From the NCBI RefSeq assembly GCF_009664835.1, contig NZ_CP045929.1, positions 1,240,001 through 1,304,000 of the forward strand: a stretch of 64,000 nucleotides of DNA, in the 5' to 3' direction. The notes under the pieces are model-generated. The model was given only the letters and a program-made list of their open reading frames with translations. It searched no databases and had not been told where the DNA came from. Position numbers and translations under genes: made by a program. This DNA is from Allosaccharopolyspora coralli. Its GTDB lineage: Bacteria; Actinomycetota; Actinomycetes; Mycobacteriales; Pseudonocardiaceae. Of this stretch, positions 16,320-23,985 are shown piece after piece (positions within the stretch are counted from its first letter, which is position 1; each line of letters starts with the position of its first letter).

Positions 16320-16960
16320 TCACCCACCCGGAACCGGGAACGGCCCGGCGTGGTCCCGGCCCTGCGATATCAACCGTCCACGATGCACATAGCCACGGAT
16401 CATCGCCGGGGTGGCGCTGCGGCCCAGCAGACTCGGCATCGCACGAGCGATCTCCGACGCCGAAGCCAACCGGTCCGCGACCGCGTCCAGCAGGAACATC
16501 CGCCGCGACTTGGTGTCAAAGCAGGCGCCGCACTCGCGACACCACACGGTGACCGCGTCCGGCGGGGCGTACAGATCCTCGTCGCACTGGTCACACGGAC
16601 CCGCATACCGCCACGGTCGGGGGCGGTCGACCGCACGCCAGCCACGCGAGACCGCGTCGCAAACCTCGTCGTGCAGCTCGTCGGCCCGCGGATGTGTCCG
16701 CAACGCCGAAGCGTGGGTGGCCAAGTGACGAGCGGCGTCGGTGGCTGACGGCGATTCGCGTCCGCCCGGAACCTCACGACCACGCCGCAAGCACGTTCAC
16801 CAGGTCGCCGTGAGCCTCGGCGGCGGCCCCGTTGAACGGCAACGCCGGATCGACCGCCGCACGTGGCGTACGCACCCGCTCACTCATCTGCGCCAGCTTC
16901 GCCGTCGCCGTCTCCAACTCGACAACTTGGTCGACAAGCGCTGTGCGAGACGCACTCTCT
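16320..16960 (-). pseudogene. Broken phage/AICE-type protein with a zinc ribbon and helix-turn-helix-like C-terminus
   Basis: Reading leftward from about 16960, one frame gives VDQVVELETATAKLAQMSER, then FNGAAAEAHGDLVNVLAAWS, and stops. A second frame (16790 to 16320) continues with DAARHLATHASALRTHPRAD, the four-cysteine ribbon CDQCDEDLYAPP..WCRECGAC, then RRMFLLDAVADRLASASEIA. The two frames form one typical protein of actinophages and integrative elements split by a frameshift near 16780. Its 5' end is cut by the attachment-site repeat at 16934-17016 and its 3' end is short. Confidence 0.6.
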
Positions 16961-16977
16961 TCGTTTTGCCTGGTGGC

Positions 16978-17016
16978 GCCCCCGGCAGGGTTCGAACCTG
17001 CGACCTAGAGATTAGA
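16978..17016. repeat. attL: 39-bp perfect copy of the tRNA-Arg 3' end
   Basis: This 39-bp sequence is identical to 30450-30488 inside the intact tRNA-Arg gene and diverges at the next base (17017 versus 30489). It spans the T arm, variable loop and the 3' side of the anticodon arm. With the intact tRNA at the other end, it defines the left junction of the AICE. Confidence 0.93.
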
Positions 17017-17128
17017 GCGCGCGGCTTGTCGTTGTTTGACGCTGACGGACCGTTATGTGCCGTGACCAGGAAGGATTGGTCGATCCGAGCGTCCATTGTG
17101 CTCGGACGTTTGACAACATTCGACGTCC

Positions 17129-17150
17129 AAAGATGGGGGTAAAGTGGGGG
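17129..17150 (+). promoter_or_regulatory. Candidate integrase arm-type sites, left end
   Basis: Two direct repeats, AAAGATGGGGG (17129-17139) and AAAGTGGGGG (17141-17150), lie 113 bp inside attL. The same pair type is found at the right end (30380-30401), in the same orientation, just inside the tRNA. Repeats shared by both ends of an element beside int are the usual layout of arm-type binding sites. Confidence 0.6.
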
Positions 17151-17178
17151 CGCGAGCCGTCTCGCAGCGGAGGGGTTT

Positions 17179-17318
17179 GCCTCCATCCCGTCGACCTGGC
17201 GTAGCCCGATCACGTCGTGGGGAGGGTGCAACCTGTGAGCTTGACCGTAGCCGATGGTGCCCGGTTTGCGCCCTCCCCACGACGTGATAGCCCTCGGGGA
17301 GGTCGTCGGGATGGAGGC
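17179..17318. repeat. Large imperfect inverted repeat (52-bp arms)
   Basis: The left arm (17179-17230) starts GCCTCCATCCCG and ends CACGTCGTGGGGAGGGTGCA; the right arm (17267-17318) is its near reverse complement. Mismatches cluster in the middle, and 36 bases form the loop. It is far larger than a terminator and has no T-tract. An origin, a single-strand origin or a transfer locus of the AICE are possible. Confidence 0.7.
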
Positions 17319-17890
17319 TTCCCCGGAACCACCCACCTGACCGCATCGTCCGCGCGGTCGCCGCCATCCTGTTGGCCTGCCCGTCCGGCGAGGACATTTC
17401 TTTGCGGTGATCTGGCTCGTCGGGTGCGCGTGTGAAGCGATGGTTACTCATCTAGCGGCCCCTGCGTGGTTCCCGGCCGCCTGCTTTCCGCTCGTGGCCG
17501 CGCGCGGGTCGCCGGGACCGGCGCTTGCGCCGCACGCCCGGCGTGCCCGCTTGCGCGGCCACACGAAACAGCAGGCAGGCGGCCCCGCAGGGGCCGCCCT
17601 TGATGAAGTAAGGAAACTCTGAACACACGCACTCTGCTGCGGTCTGCTGCGGTGTCGTGATTCGCTGGATGAGTCCCACGCGGTGTTCATGAGTGCCACG
17701 CGGTGTTCAGTTGATGGCTGACACTGCCGACAGGCGGTGGTGACTGTGTGTTCCGGCGCCGTCTGGGAATCAGATCCCGTCTTCGGCTCCACCCGTGTCT
17801 CACGGGGGATCCCCTGTCGTACACACGGCCTCAGTACCTTGCGGCTCGCCGTAGCAACCGGAGAACCGGGCCCAGTGGCGCCGATCAACC

Positions 17891-18082
17891 TCACCTGGTG
17901 CAGTGGGCGCCGCAAACTTGGCAGATCAATCGTTCGATCACGCCCGCGGCGAACTCGTGGGGGCTGTCTTCGGTCAGTGCGTAGTGGCCACAGACCTGAC
18001 AGGCCAGCTCGGAGGGGGTCTCAAGGGCGGGTCCGTCGCGGGGACCGAAAATCGGCGAAGCCATCTCCATCACTCCCGACAT
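17891..18082 (-). CDS. Small double-CxxC zinc-ribbon-like protein
   Basis: A 63-residue protein with two cysteine pairs, CQVCGHYALT near residue 28 and CQVCGAHC near residue 54, spaced as in a zinc ribbon, plus conserved-looking HEFAAGVIERLI between them. Family not recognised. It lies 123 bp downstream of the ANTAR gene on the same strand and may be in its transcript. The short length makes it uncertain, but the spacing of the cysteines favours a real gene. Confidence 0.55.
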   Translation of the reverse strand: MSGVMEMASPIFGPRDGPALETPSELACQVCGHYALTEDSPHEFAAGVIERLICQVCGAHCTR

Positions 18083-18205
18083 GTGGCCGAAGCGCGTGTG
18101 TCGGCAGCTGGAGGCTTAACTGCCCGTATCGGTCAACGAACACCCCGGCGGGGAGTGTTCCCGCTGGCGGCGGGGTTGGTGAACGAGGTCACCGGGCCGC
18201 CCAGG

Positions 18206-18937
18206 CTAGGGGGCGTGGGGACGGTGGTCGCCGTCGGGGTTGTCGTGCTCGTCGATCATCCACTGGGCGACCTGGGACAGTTTGATGTTGGCGTGCTGTG
18301 AGGCTGCGACGAGCAGATTGAACGCCTGCTGGGCAGTGATGTTGTCGCGTGCCATGAGCAGACCCTTGGCTTGGCCGATCGCATCGCGGGTGTCCAGCGC
18401 CTCGGACAGCTGGCGGGAATGGCGGGCACCGGCCAGTGCGATGGCCGCGTGGGTCGCGAACACTTCCCCGACCAACTGAGCCTCGTCGCCGAACCGCACC
18501 CCGGTGTTGCCGTACAGGTTCAGCGCCCCAAGATTGTCGTCTTGTACGTAGAGCTGAAACGAGATGAGGCTGCCCGCCCCGAGCTCGGTGGCGCGGGCGG
18601 CAAAGGACGGCCAGCGGGGCTCGGTGGCGAGGTCGTTGACGATCACCGTGTGCTGCTGCCAGATCGCATCCAGGCACGGGCCTTCACCGAGTTGTTCCTG
18701 GGCCTGGTCGCACTGGGCCACTAACGGGTCGGTGGGTACTCGTGCGGTGACATGGCGACCCTGCACCTGGCTGATCCCGCCGTAGCCCACGCCGGGCACC
18801 GTGGCCACTGCGGCCTGCACGATCCCGCCCAGCGTGTCGTTCTCGTCGGGCTCGGCCTCCAGCTGCCTGGCCACCGTGCTCAATGTGCGGGCCAACTCAT
18901 GGCGCCTGCCGCCACCGCTTGCCGCCATCGGCCTCAT
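18206..18937 (-). CDS. GAF-ANTAR domain RNA-binding antiterminator
   Basis: A 243-residue regulator. Residues about 30-165 form a GAF-like sensor domain (GGIVQAAVATVPGVGYGGIS, then LGEGPCLDAIWQQHTVIVND). Residues about 170-230 are an ANTAR domain with ALDTRDAIGQAKGLLMARDN and QQAFNLLVAASQHANIKLSQ, the A..R..IgqAkGilM pattern that binds paired hexaloop hairpins in nascent RNA. Actinomycetes carry many such genes. It is cargo of the AICE, and its RNA target is not known; the neighbouring aldehyde dehydrogenase is a possible one. Confidence 0.85.
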   Translation of the reverse strand: MRPMAASGGGRRHELARTLSTVARQLEAEPDENDTLGGIVQAAVATVPGVGYGGISQVQGRHVTARVPTDPLVAQCDQAQEQLGEGPCLDAIWQQHTVIVNDLATEPRWPSFAARATELGAGSLISFQLYVQDDNLGALNLYGNTGVRFGDEAQLVGEVFATHAAIALAGARHSRQLSEALDTRDAIGQAKGLLMARDNITAQQAFNLLVAASQHANIKLSQVAQWMIDEHDNPDGDHRPHAP

Positions 18938-19365
18938 CCCTTATGGGTTAGCTGAGCTGACGCACGGTCATGCCGGCACGTGTGGTGAACCGGCACAACC
19001 TTGACTGTCCAACGCCCGGGCGTCTCACCAGCCCATTCACAGTATTCGGCCCGCGCCTCACCCAGGCAAGGCGTCCCAGCTCGCAATGTGACACCCATGG
19101 CGCGGCAGCCTGGCCGCTCGAATGCGGGTGCACGAGTCGCCGCGTTGGTCCGCACTCGTGTGCACGGCAAACGCGGGTTAGTCCGTGTCCGCTCAATGGG
19201 GCCGCCCATGTGGTGTCGCGACCTGGTCATGGAGGCCGGGGGCTAGCGCCGAAACCGTTCCCGCTGTTCCTCGAGTGCGTGCCGATACCTCGCTTACCAG
19301 TCGAAACGATGCTCAGCGCCAGCTCGTGTACCGCTACTACTCAGACCTCCGCCCGGCCAGGCCTA
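18938..19365. other. 428 bp without a recognised gene
   Basis: The stretch separates the 5' end of the ANTAR gene from the 3' end of the aldehyde dehydrogenase, both on the reverse strand. Several short frames cross it but none has family signals or a good ribosome site. It must contain the ANTAR promoter. No clear hairpin pair typical of an ANTAR target was seen. Confidence 0.5.
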
Positions 19366-20748
19366 CTACTTCTTGGACTTGGAAGTCCGGCGCAGTCGTG
19401 TGTTGACGAACTCTCCCATTCCCCAACGGCCGAGCTCGCGGCCGAAGCCGGACCGCTTCACACCACCGAAGGGCAGGCCGGGAAGCGTGGTGCCGTGCTC
19501 GTTGATGTAGGCCATTCCTACCTCGAGCTGGTCGGCGATCTCCTGGGCGCGATCGATGTCGCTGCCCCACACCGAGCCGCTGAGTCCGAAGCCCACGTCG
19601 TTGGCCAACGTGACGGCCTCGTCGGCCGAATCGACGCCGTAGATCACGGCCACGGGTCCGAAGATCTCCTCGGAGTAGGCGTCCATGTCCTTGGTGACAC
19701 CGGTCAGCACGGCCGGACGCATGAAGGCACCTTCTCCTTCGACCGCGTCGCCCCCGGCGTGCAGGGTGGCGCCCTGCTGGATGGCGCGTTCGACTTGTTC
19801 GACCACGGTGTCCCGCGCGCCGATGGACGACAGTGGGCCGACCTGCGTGCTCGGGTCCGTGGGATCCCCCACCCGGGCCGACTCGAAGGCCTGGGTGACG
19901 GTCGCGACGAAGTCGTCGAGCTTGTCGTTCGGCACGATCATTCGTTTCGGAGAGTTACAGGCCTGGCCGGTGTTGGACAGGCGTGCCCGTGCGGCGATCG
20001 TTGCGGTCTGCTCGATGTCGCCGTCATCGAGCACGATGAGGGGATCGGAGCCGCCCAGCTCCAGGACGGCCTTCTTCAGATGCCTGCCTGCGGTTTCGGC
20101 CACCGATGCACCTGCGCGTTCACTGCCGGTCAGTGAGATGCCGCGTACACGCGGGTCGGCGATCATGTCGGCGATCTGATCGTTGCTCGCGAACACGTTG
20201 GTGTAGGCACCCTCCGGCACCCCGGCAGTGTGCACGATCTCGGCCATGACTTCCGACGACGCCGCACAAATGTGTGCGTGCTTGAGGATGATGGTGTTGC
20301 CCACCATCAGGTTGGGGGCGACGAATCGGGCCACCTGGTAGTAGGGGTAGTTCCACGGCATCACTCCGACCAGCGGGCCGATGGGCGCGGTCTGGACCAG
20401 CGACTCCTCGGATCCCTGCGGATCGAGTACCTCTCGTTCCAGCAGGTCCGGCCCATGCTCGCCATACCAACGGTAGATCGCGCCAGCCAGCTGGACTTCG
20501 CCCACCGCCTCCTTCATCGGCTTGCCCATCTCGGTCGAGATCAGCTTGGCCAGCTCCTCCTGGCGAGCATCATAGGCATCAGCAATCCGAATCAGGAGCT
20601 GCGCACGCACGCTCACCGGTGTCGCGCGCCACTCGGCGAAGGCAGCGTCCGACCGGCTCAGGACCCTGCTGACACCCCCATCGTCCAGCTCGGTGAACTC
20701 CTGCTCGATCTTACCGGTGGCCGGGTTCAGCGTCACGTACGAAGACAA
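19366..20748 (-). CDS. NAD(P)-dependent aldehyde dehydrogenase, succinate-semialdehyde type
   Basis: A 460-residue aldehyde dehydrogenase. The general-base glutamate is in VLELGGSDPLIVLDD near residue 228, and the nucleophile cysteine is in SNTGQACNSPKRMIV near residue 262. The motif PWNYPYYQVARF and the C-terminal GGVKRSGFGRELG are family marks. The short 460-residue form and the FDALxx-free substrate loop fit the GabD/SSADH branch. It is cargo in the AICE. The upstream 215 bp include its promoter and the break with a truncated YdcF-like gene. Confidence 0.87.
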   Translation of the reverse strand: MSSYVTLNPATGKIEQEFTELDDGGVSRVLSRSDAAFAEWRATPVSVRAQLLIRIADAYDARQEELAKLISTEMGKPMKEAVGEVQLAGAIYRWYGEHGPDLLEREVLDPQGSEESLVQTAPIGPLVGVMPWNYPYYQVARFVAPNLMVGNTIILKHAHICAASSEVMAEIVHTAGVPEGAYTNVFASNDQIADMIADPRVRGISLTGSERAGASVAETAGRHLKKAVLELGGSDPLIVLDDGDIEQTATIAARARLSNTGQACNSPKRMIVPNDKLDDFVATVTQAFESARVGDPTDPSTQVGPLSSIGARDTVVEQVERAIQQGATLHAGGDAVEGEGAFMRPAVLTGVTKDMDAYSEEIFGPVAVIYGVDSADEAVTLANDVGFGLSGSVWGSDIDRAQEIADQLEVGMAYINEHGTTLPGLPFGGVKRSGFGRELGRWGMGEFVNTRLRRTSKSKK

Positions 20749-20963
20749 ACCGTGTTCCTTTCCAGCGTCTGCAAACAGGTGCTGAGCGGCAGGGCTCCGA
20801 GCACACGTGCCGCGGTGTTGCCCCGTGCCGCCGCGTCTCCTGAATTACCCTCACCGCATGATCAGGAAACATCAATCCGGCTGAGGTGTGCCCTAGGAGG
20901 GAACCCCCACCCGACACCAAGGCACCCTGTGGGCGTGGACTCACGAGCGTGACCAGCTATGTC

Positions 20964-21188
20964 TCATTTACCCCGTCCGATCCGCGGGGCGTAGCCAGCC
21001 TGGAACAGCTCGGCACAGTGCGTCGCCACCGCGAGATCGTGACTGCCGAGCCCCACGATCACGTCGCACGGGCGAACCTCGTGGTGCATGTCGTGGAACT
21101 CCCACAACGTCTCGACATCGGCACGAAAGGCCGTCGGAATCATCGTCTGCGAGGTGGTCAACGTGGCCTCCGTGATCGTCGGGATCAC
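20964..21188 (-). pseudogene. Truncated YdcF/DUF218-like gene
   Basis: The C-terminal part of this frame reads VETLWEFHDMHHEVRP then CDVIVGLGSHDLAVATHCAE and LFQAGYAPRI, the N-terminal signature of YdcF-like proteins (W.yh..h......D.iv.lGs.D..va..aa.L...G.aP). Family proteins are near 200 residues; here the frame stops about 50 residues in, just after APRI. It follows the PP2C gene by about 20 bp with a GTG at 21188, so the original operon was regulator-PP2C-YdcF. The break abuts the cargo segment that begins near 20960. Confidence 0.7.
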
Positions 21189-21208
21189 TCGCTCTTCGGT
21201 CCATCGTT

Positions 21209-22015
21209 TCAGGATCGCCGGGCGACTGCGATCGCCTTGTCGTCGTGTTGTTTGGAGCGCGGGAGGTGATGTCCGTGGGGGTCGTGGTTGGCTTCCCAGC
21301 TCCGGCAATAGTCGAGGAGCGCTTCGAGTTCACGCGGGCCATGACGGGCGATGCGTGGCCAGTCGTTGAGGTTGAGGTACTCGATGGTGTTGAAGGCGCC
21401 ATCAGTGGCCAGTACCGACCATGGGGTTGTGTCGATGGGATGACTGATCGTGAGCGCGTGGTTTGCTGCCTCGGGGTCGGCTTCGGCGATCCAGTAGCCA
21501 CCGGCGCGGTTCCGCCACTGTGCCTGCTGATCTTGTAGCTCGTGCAGAAGTCGACGGTGGTGTTGGTCGTAACCCGTTCCTGATGCGAGGCGCTGACGGT
21601 ACTGCTGGCGCTGCGGCAGTTCGAGGGCGTCGATCCGATGATCGGCCAACTGGCCGTGCGGGAAGACGATCGGCGAGTCCCCCAGCACAAGACCATCTAC
21701 GTGGTCGGTGCAGACACGGACCATCGCGACTGTGCTTGACGGCGAATCGCCTCGACGCAAGTTGAGATCACAGGCGGTCTGCGCGATGGCTTCGCCGAGT
21801 GCCGTGCGCAGGTCCGTGTCGGGTGTGTTCGTCAACTGAGCAGCAAGATGTCGGCCCAGTTGGTCGGCGTAGGTCGACGCGCTGACTGGGGCCGGCCGAA
21901 ACGCCGATGCCCCGTCGAGGACGAGCACCGCACTTGGTGTCGTGAATACCTTGTCGTCACTTGCAGCTTTGGCCGGGAGCTGGGCGCTAGCGCAACATAC
22001 TTGTTCACCAGACAT
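21209..22015 (-). CDS. PP2C-like serine/threonine phosphatase
   Basis: A 268-residue PP2C-fold protein. Motifs in order are VLVLDGASAFRP (first metal-site aspartate near residue 32), SSTVAMVRV, LGDSPIVF, WSVLATDGAFN and the final DDKAIAVAR. The usual DGMGG is replaced by DGASA, so activity may differ. The ATG at 22015 overlaps the regulator gene by 11 bp and is chosen over an in-frame extension that runs through that gene. It probably acts with the regulator; its phosphoprotein substrate is unknown. Confidence 0.8.
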   Translation of the reverse strand: MSGEQVCCASAQLPAKAASDDKVFTTPSAVLVLDGASAFRPAPVSASTYADQLGRHLAAQLTNTPDTDLRTALGEAIAQTACDLNLRRGDSPSSTVAMVRVCTDHVDGLVLGDSPIVFPHGQLADHRIDALELPQRQQYRQRLASGTGYDQHHRRLLHELQDQQAQWRNRAGGYWIAEADPEAANHALTISHPIDTTPWSVLATDGAFNTIEYLNLNDWPRIARHGPRELEALLDYCRSWEANHDPHGHHLPRSKQHDDKAIAVARRS

Positions 22016-22835
22016 AGGGTCCTGCTGCAAGCTCGCTATGCGTGATCGTGAGTCCGTCGTAGCTGGCACGTACGGCGAGGCTGAACGACGCTTCACCCAC
22101 CTTGTCGTACAGTTCGCCGAGGTTCGTTGTGAGGTAGTGGGCCGCTCCGAGCGACCCGATCGCATGGATGCCAGCGATGTGCACGAGTACCCGGCCATCG
22201 AAGTTGTGTCGAGCGACGTAGGCGAGATCCGCGTCGGCAGGGGCGCCTTCGTCGTCGGATGGGGAGCCGGTGCGTTCGCCGGTCTCCTGGTGCTCGAACC
22301 ACCACCGTCCGCCGTCCTTGATTAGTCTGGACTTCGGATCTTCGTCCATGAGGGAACCGGCGACCGGGGCGGACTTCGGACCGCAGACGATTACACCATC
22401 GCCTTCGGGAAGGTCCGCGGTCTCGGGGCCAACGTGGTAGCGGTCGACGGCGAAACGCATGGCTGTCAGCAGCTTCTCGAGCTCCTGCCCCGTTGTGGAA
22501 TCTTCGGCTGCGATCAGCGGCCGCTCTCGGTCCGTCGTTTGGTAGCGGTACGGGATCCCCACACTGACCGGCCCAACCCCGAAAAGCACCCGTTCGGGGC
22601 CCGCCGCGTCCTTCCTGACCTGGCTGATGCGCCCCTTGGTGATACCGAGGGCCGTTGCGATCTCGGTATAGCTCATGTCGCGCTCGCGATGAGCTTCCTC
22701 GATCGCGGCCTTTCGCAACCGTGCGAGCTCGGCCGACCGGTGCTGATACGTGGTGATCAGGTCAGTCGCCCTCTGCCCACGCCGGATGGGGTCGGCCTCA
22801 CGCCGCACCGCCTCGAACTCGTCCCTCGATGTCAC
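22005..22835 (-). CDS. Sigma-70-region-4-like HTH regulator with a C-terminal sensor-like domain
   Basis: A 276-residue protein. Residues about 15-78 hold a helix-turn-helix (MSYTEIATALGITKGRISQV). The rest is a separate domain with VICGPKSAPVAGSL near residue 152 and DGRVLVHIAGIHAIGSLGAA near 213. I do not recognise this domain by name; the patterns GPK..P and AG..a.GslGAa.yL suggest a ligand-binding fold. The start is GTG at 22835, 8 bp from a GTTTAG operator, so it likely represses itself and the divergent gene at 22976. The 3' end overlaps the PP2C gene. Confidence 0.7.
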   Translation of the reverse strand: MTSRDEFEAVRREADPIRRGQRATDLITTYQHRSAELARLRKAAIEEAHRERDMSYTEIATALGITKGRISQVRKDAAGPERVLFGVGPVSVGIPYRYQTTDRERPLIAAEDSTTGQELEKLLTAMRFAVDRYHVGPETADLPEGDGVIVCGPKSAPVAGSLMDEDPKSRLIKDGGRWWFEHQETGERTGSPSDDEGAPADADLAYVARHNFDGRVLVHIAGIHAIGSLGAAHYLTTNLGELYDKVGEASFSLAVRASYDGLTITHSELAAGPYVW

Positions 22836-22842
22836 CGGCTCA

Positions 22843-22942
22843 GTTTAGGCCCCTTGACAACCAAATGCGACGCCCGTAGCTTGTGTTTAGACCCCTTAAC
22901 ATACGGAGCGTGATAACGAGCCGGTCGTTTAGGGGGATAAAC
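22843..22942. promoter_or_regulatory. Three GTTTAG operators phased by exactly 42 bp
   Basis: GTTTAGGCCCCTTGACA starts at 22843, GTTTAGACCCCTTAACA at 22885 and GTTTAGGGGGATAAAC at 22927. The starts are 42 bp apart, about four helical turns, so bound proteins would face the same side. The first site contains TTGACA (22854) followed after 17 bp by TAGCTT (22877), a plausible rightward promoter. The array fills the gap between the regulator and the 22976 gene. Confidence 0.7.
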
Positions 22943-22975
22943 CATAGAGTCACGCACCCATGGAGGCGAAGAACG

Positions 22976-23341
22976 ATGGCTGAGACGTTGCGGAACATCC
23001 CGGTGGAGTTGAGTGGGCACAAGTTGCTGGTGTCGGAGGCTCCGGTGGCGAAGACGCGGGAGACGGAGAGCGGGGCGTCGGAGGTGGTGACGAACCCGGT
23101 GGATGGGTCCACGTTGTTCGTGGTGTTGCTGTTCGCGAAGCCGCGTCCTCGGGATGGCCGGTCGGCGGGTAAGGGTGCCGAGATCAAGGTGACGTTGGAG
23201 ACCGACCCGGGTGATGAGGTCGAGGACGGGATGCTGGTCGAGCTGATCAATCCTCGTGTCTCGCACTGGGAGAACGAGCTGGGCGGCCGGACGATGTCGG
23301 GCCTGTCGTGGCGCGCGACCGGCGTCAAGCTCGCGGGCTGA
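22976..23341 (+). CDS. Conserved AICE protein of unknown function (beta-rich, 121 residues)
   Basis: The start is the ATG at 22976 after GGAGG. The protein reads MAETLRNIPVELSGHKLLVS, then VDGSTLFVVLLFAKPR and EIKVTLETDPGDEVEDGMLV, ending with WRATGVKLAG. It is rich in beta-strand-forming residues and has no membrane segment. Similar proteins are encoded upstream of the TraB gene in AICEs and plasmids, which points to a role in maintenance or transfer, but I know no defined function. It is the first gene of the rightward set and is controlled by the phased operators. Confidence 0.65.
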   Translation: MAETLRNIPVELSGHKLLVSEAPVAKTRETESGASEVVTNPVDGSTLFVVLLFAKPRPRDGRSAGKGAEIKVTLETDPGDEVEDGMLVELINPRVSHWENELGGRTMSGLSWRATGVKLAG

Positions 23342-23388
23342 CCTGAGCCCACCCGACGGCAATTACTGATCGCCGATGTGACTTACTA

Positions 23389-23405
23389 AGCCCTTTTTTG
23401 GGGCT
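23389..23405 (+). terminator. Weak T-loop hairpin after the 22976 gene
   Basis: AGCCC and GGGCT flank a six-T loop 48 bp after the stop codon. The stem is only 5 bp, so termination may be partial; several further hairpins follow before the next gene. Confidence 0.4.
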
Positions 23406-23548
23406 GCCTGTTCTTTGATGAATTCCAGAGTGGACCGAGCTATACCTTTTTCCGGCACGAGTTTGTCGTGTCGGGGGAAGTCATGTTGGCCCCCGGCGGC
23501 TGTGTGTTCCGGGGGTCTTCATGGCATCCAGAGAGAGGAGATTCGGTG

Positions 23549-23677
23549 ATGGAGCAGATGACGCAGGGTCCGGTGGGTGTGCGGCGGTCGCGGTTTTGGT
23601 ATTGCGCGGCGTGCTCGCTGGGCGGTTCCTATGTGCACAGTTTCGATGAGTTTTGCGAGTGGGGTGGTCACACGTGA
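23549..23677 (+). CDS. Small cysteine-containing protein in the AICE helper-gene cluster
   Basis: A 42-residue frame from the ATG at 23549, preceded by AGAGAGGAG. It contains FWYCAACSLGGSYVHSFDEF followed by CEWGGHT, with a CxxC and a later Cys and His that could bind zinc. Its stop overlaps the next GTG. Very short, but the ribosome site, coupling and cysteine layout favour a real gene. Function unknown. Confidence 0.5.
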   Translation: MEQMTQGPVGVRRSRFWYCAACSLGGSYVHSFDEFCEWGGHT

Positions 23678-23886
23678 GCGAGCGAGGCCAGGTGTGGCGG
23701 TGCCGCGCCCGGAGCAATGAGGTGTTGTCCCGGGTGTCGACGGTGCGTGCCGATGCCGAGAAGTTGTCGCGGGTGCTGGATGAGAACTGCCCGGCCGCGA
23801 CGGTGAACATTCCTTTTATCGTTTCGGCGCTGTTGGACGCGGAATCACGCTTGGAGGACACGGCTGAGGAACTGGAGGGGTTGTGA
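23674..23886 (+). CDS. Small helical protein in the AICE helper-gene cluster
   Basis: A 70-residue protein starting at GTG 23674, overlapping the previous stop. It is mainly helical with heptad-like spacing (VSTVRADAEKLSRVLDENCP, then IVSALLDAESRLEDTAEELE). Family not recognised. Its stop overlaps an ATG at 23886 for an 18-codon frame (ending in GGGR), which may or may not be translated. Confidence 0.55.
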   Translation: MSERGQVWRCRARSNEVLSRVSTVRADAEKLSRVLDENCPAATVNIPFIVSALLDAESRLEDTAEELEGL

Positions 23887-23985
23887 TGAGCACACGCAAT
23901 GGGTTTCACGGGTCCGGCTGCCTCGGCGGCGGCCGCTGACCACGCACGACACCGATTGACCAGCAGGCGAAGGGAGGCAGTGGCG

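Larger units (their letters stand above)
13806..17016. mobile_element. Degenerate element between two tRNA-Arg 3'-end copies
   Basis: The 3.2-kb interval lies between attachment-site copies at 13767-13805 and 16978-17016, in tandem with the AICE to its right. It holds a WXG-type toxin cassette (14014-16296) and a broken phage-like gene (16320-16960), but no integrase or replication gene, so it could only move with help from a neighbour's integrase. The shared right-end sequence before both copies suggests that an earlier related element lay further left. That it ever moved as a unit is inference. Confidence 0.55.
17017..17890. other. 874 bp without a gene at the left end of the AICE
   Basis: No convincing reading frame is present. 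The stretch holds integrase-arm-like repeats (17129-17150), a large inverted repeat (17179-17318), a small hairpin at 17578-17598 (GGCGGCCCC and GGGGCCGCC), and a 20-bp tandem duplication near 17668-17709 built on ATGAGTGCCACGCGGTGTTC. The cluster of structures suggests a cis-acting region for recombination, replication or transfer. Confidence 0.6.

Noticed and set aside
13767-17016. The two tRNA-Arg 3'-end copies as tRNA genes
   Set aside because: Both lack the 5' acceptor, D arm and the 5' side of the anticodon stem, so they cannot fold as tRNA.
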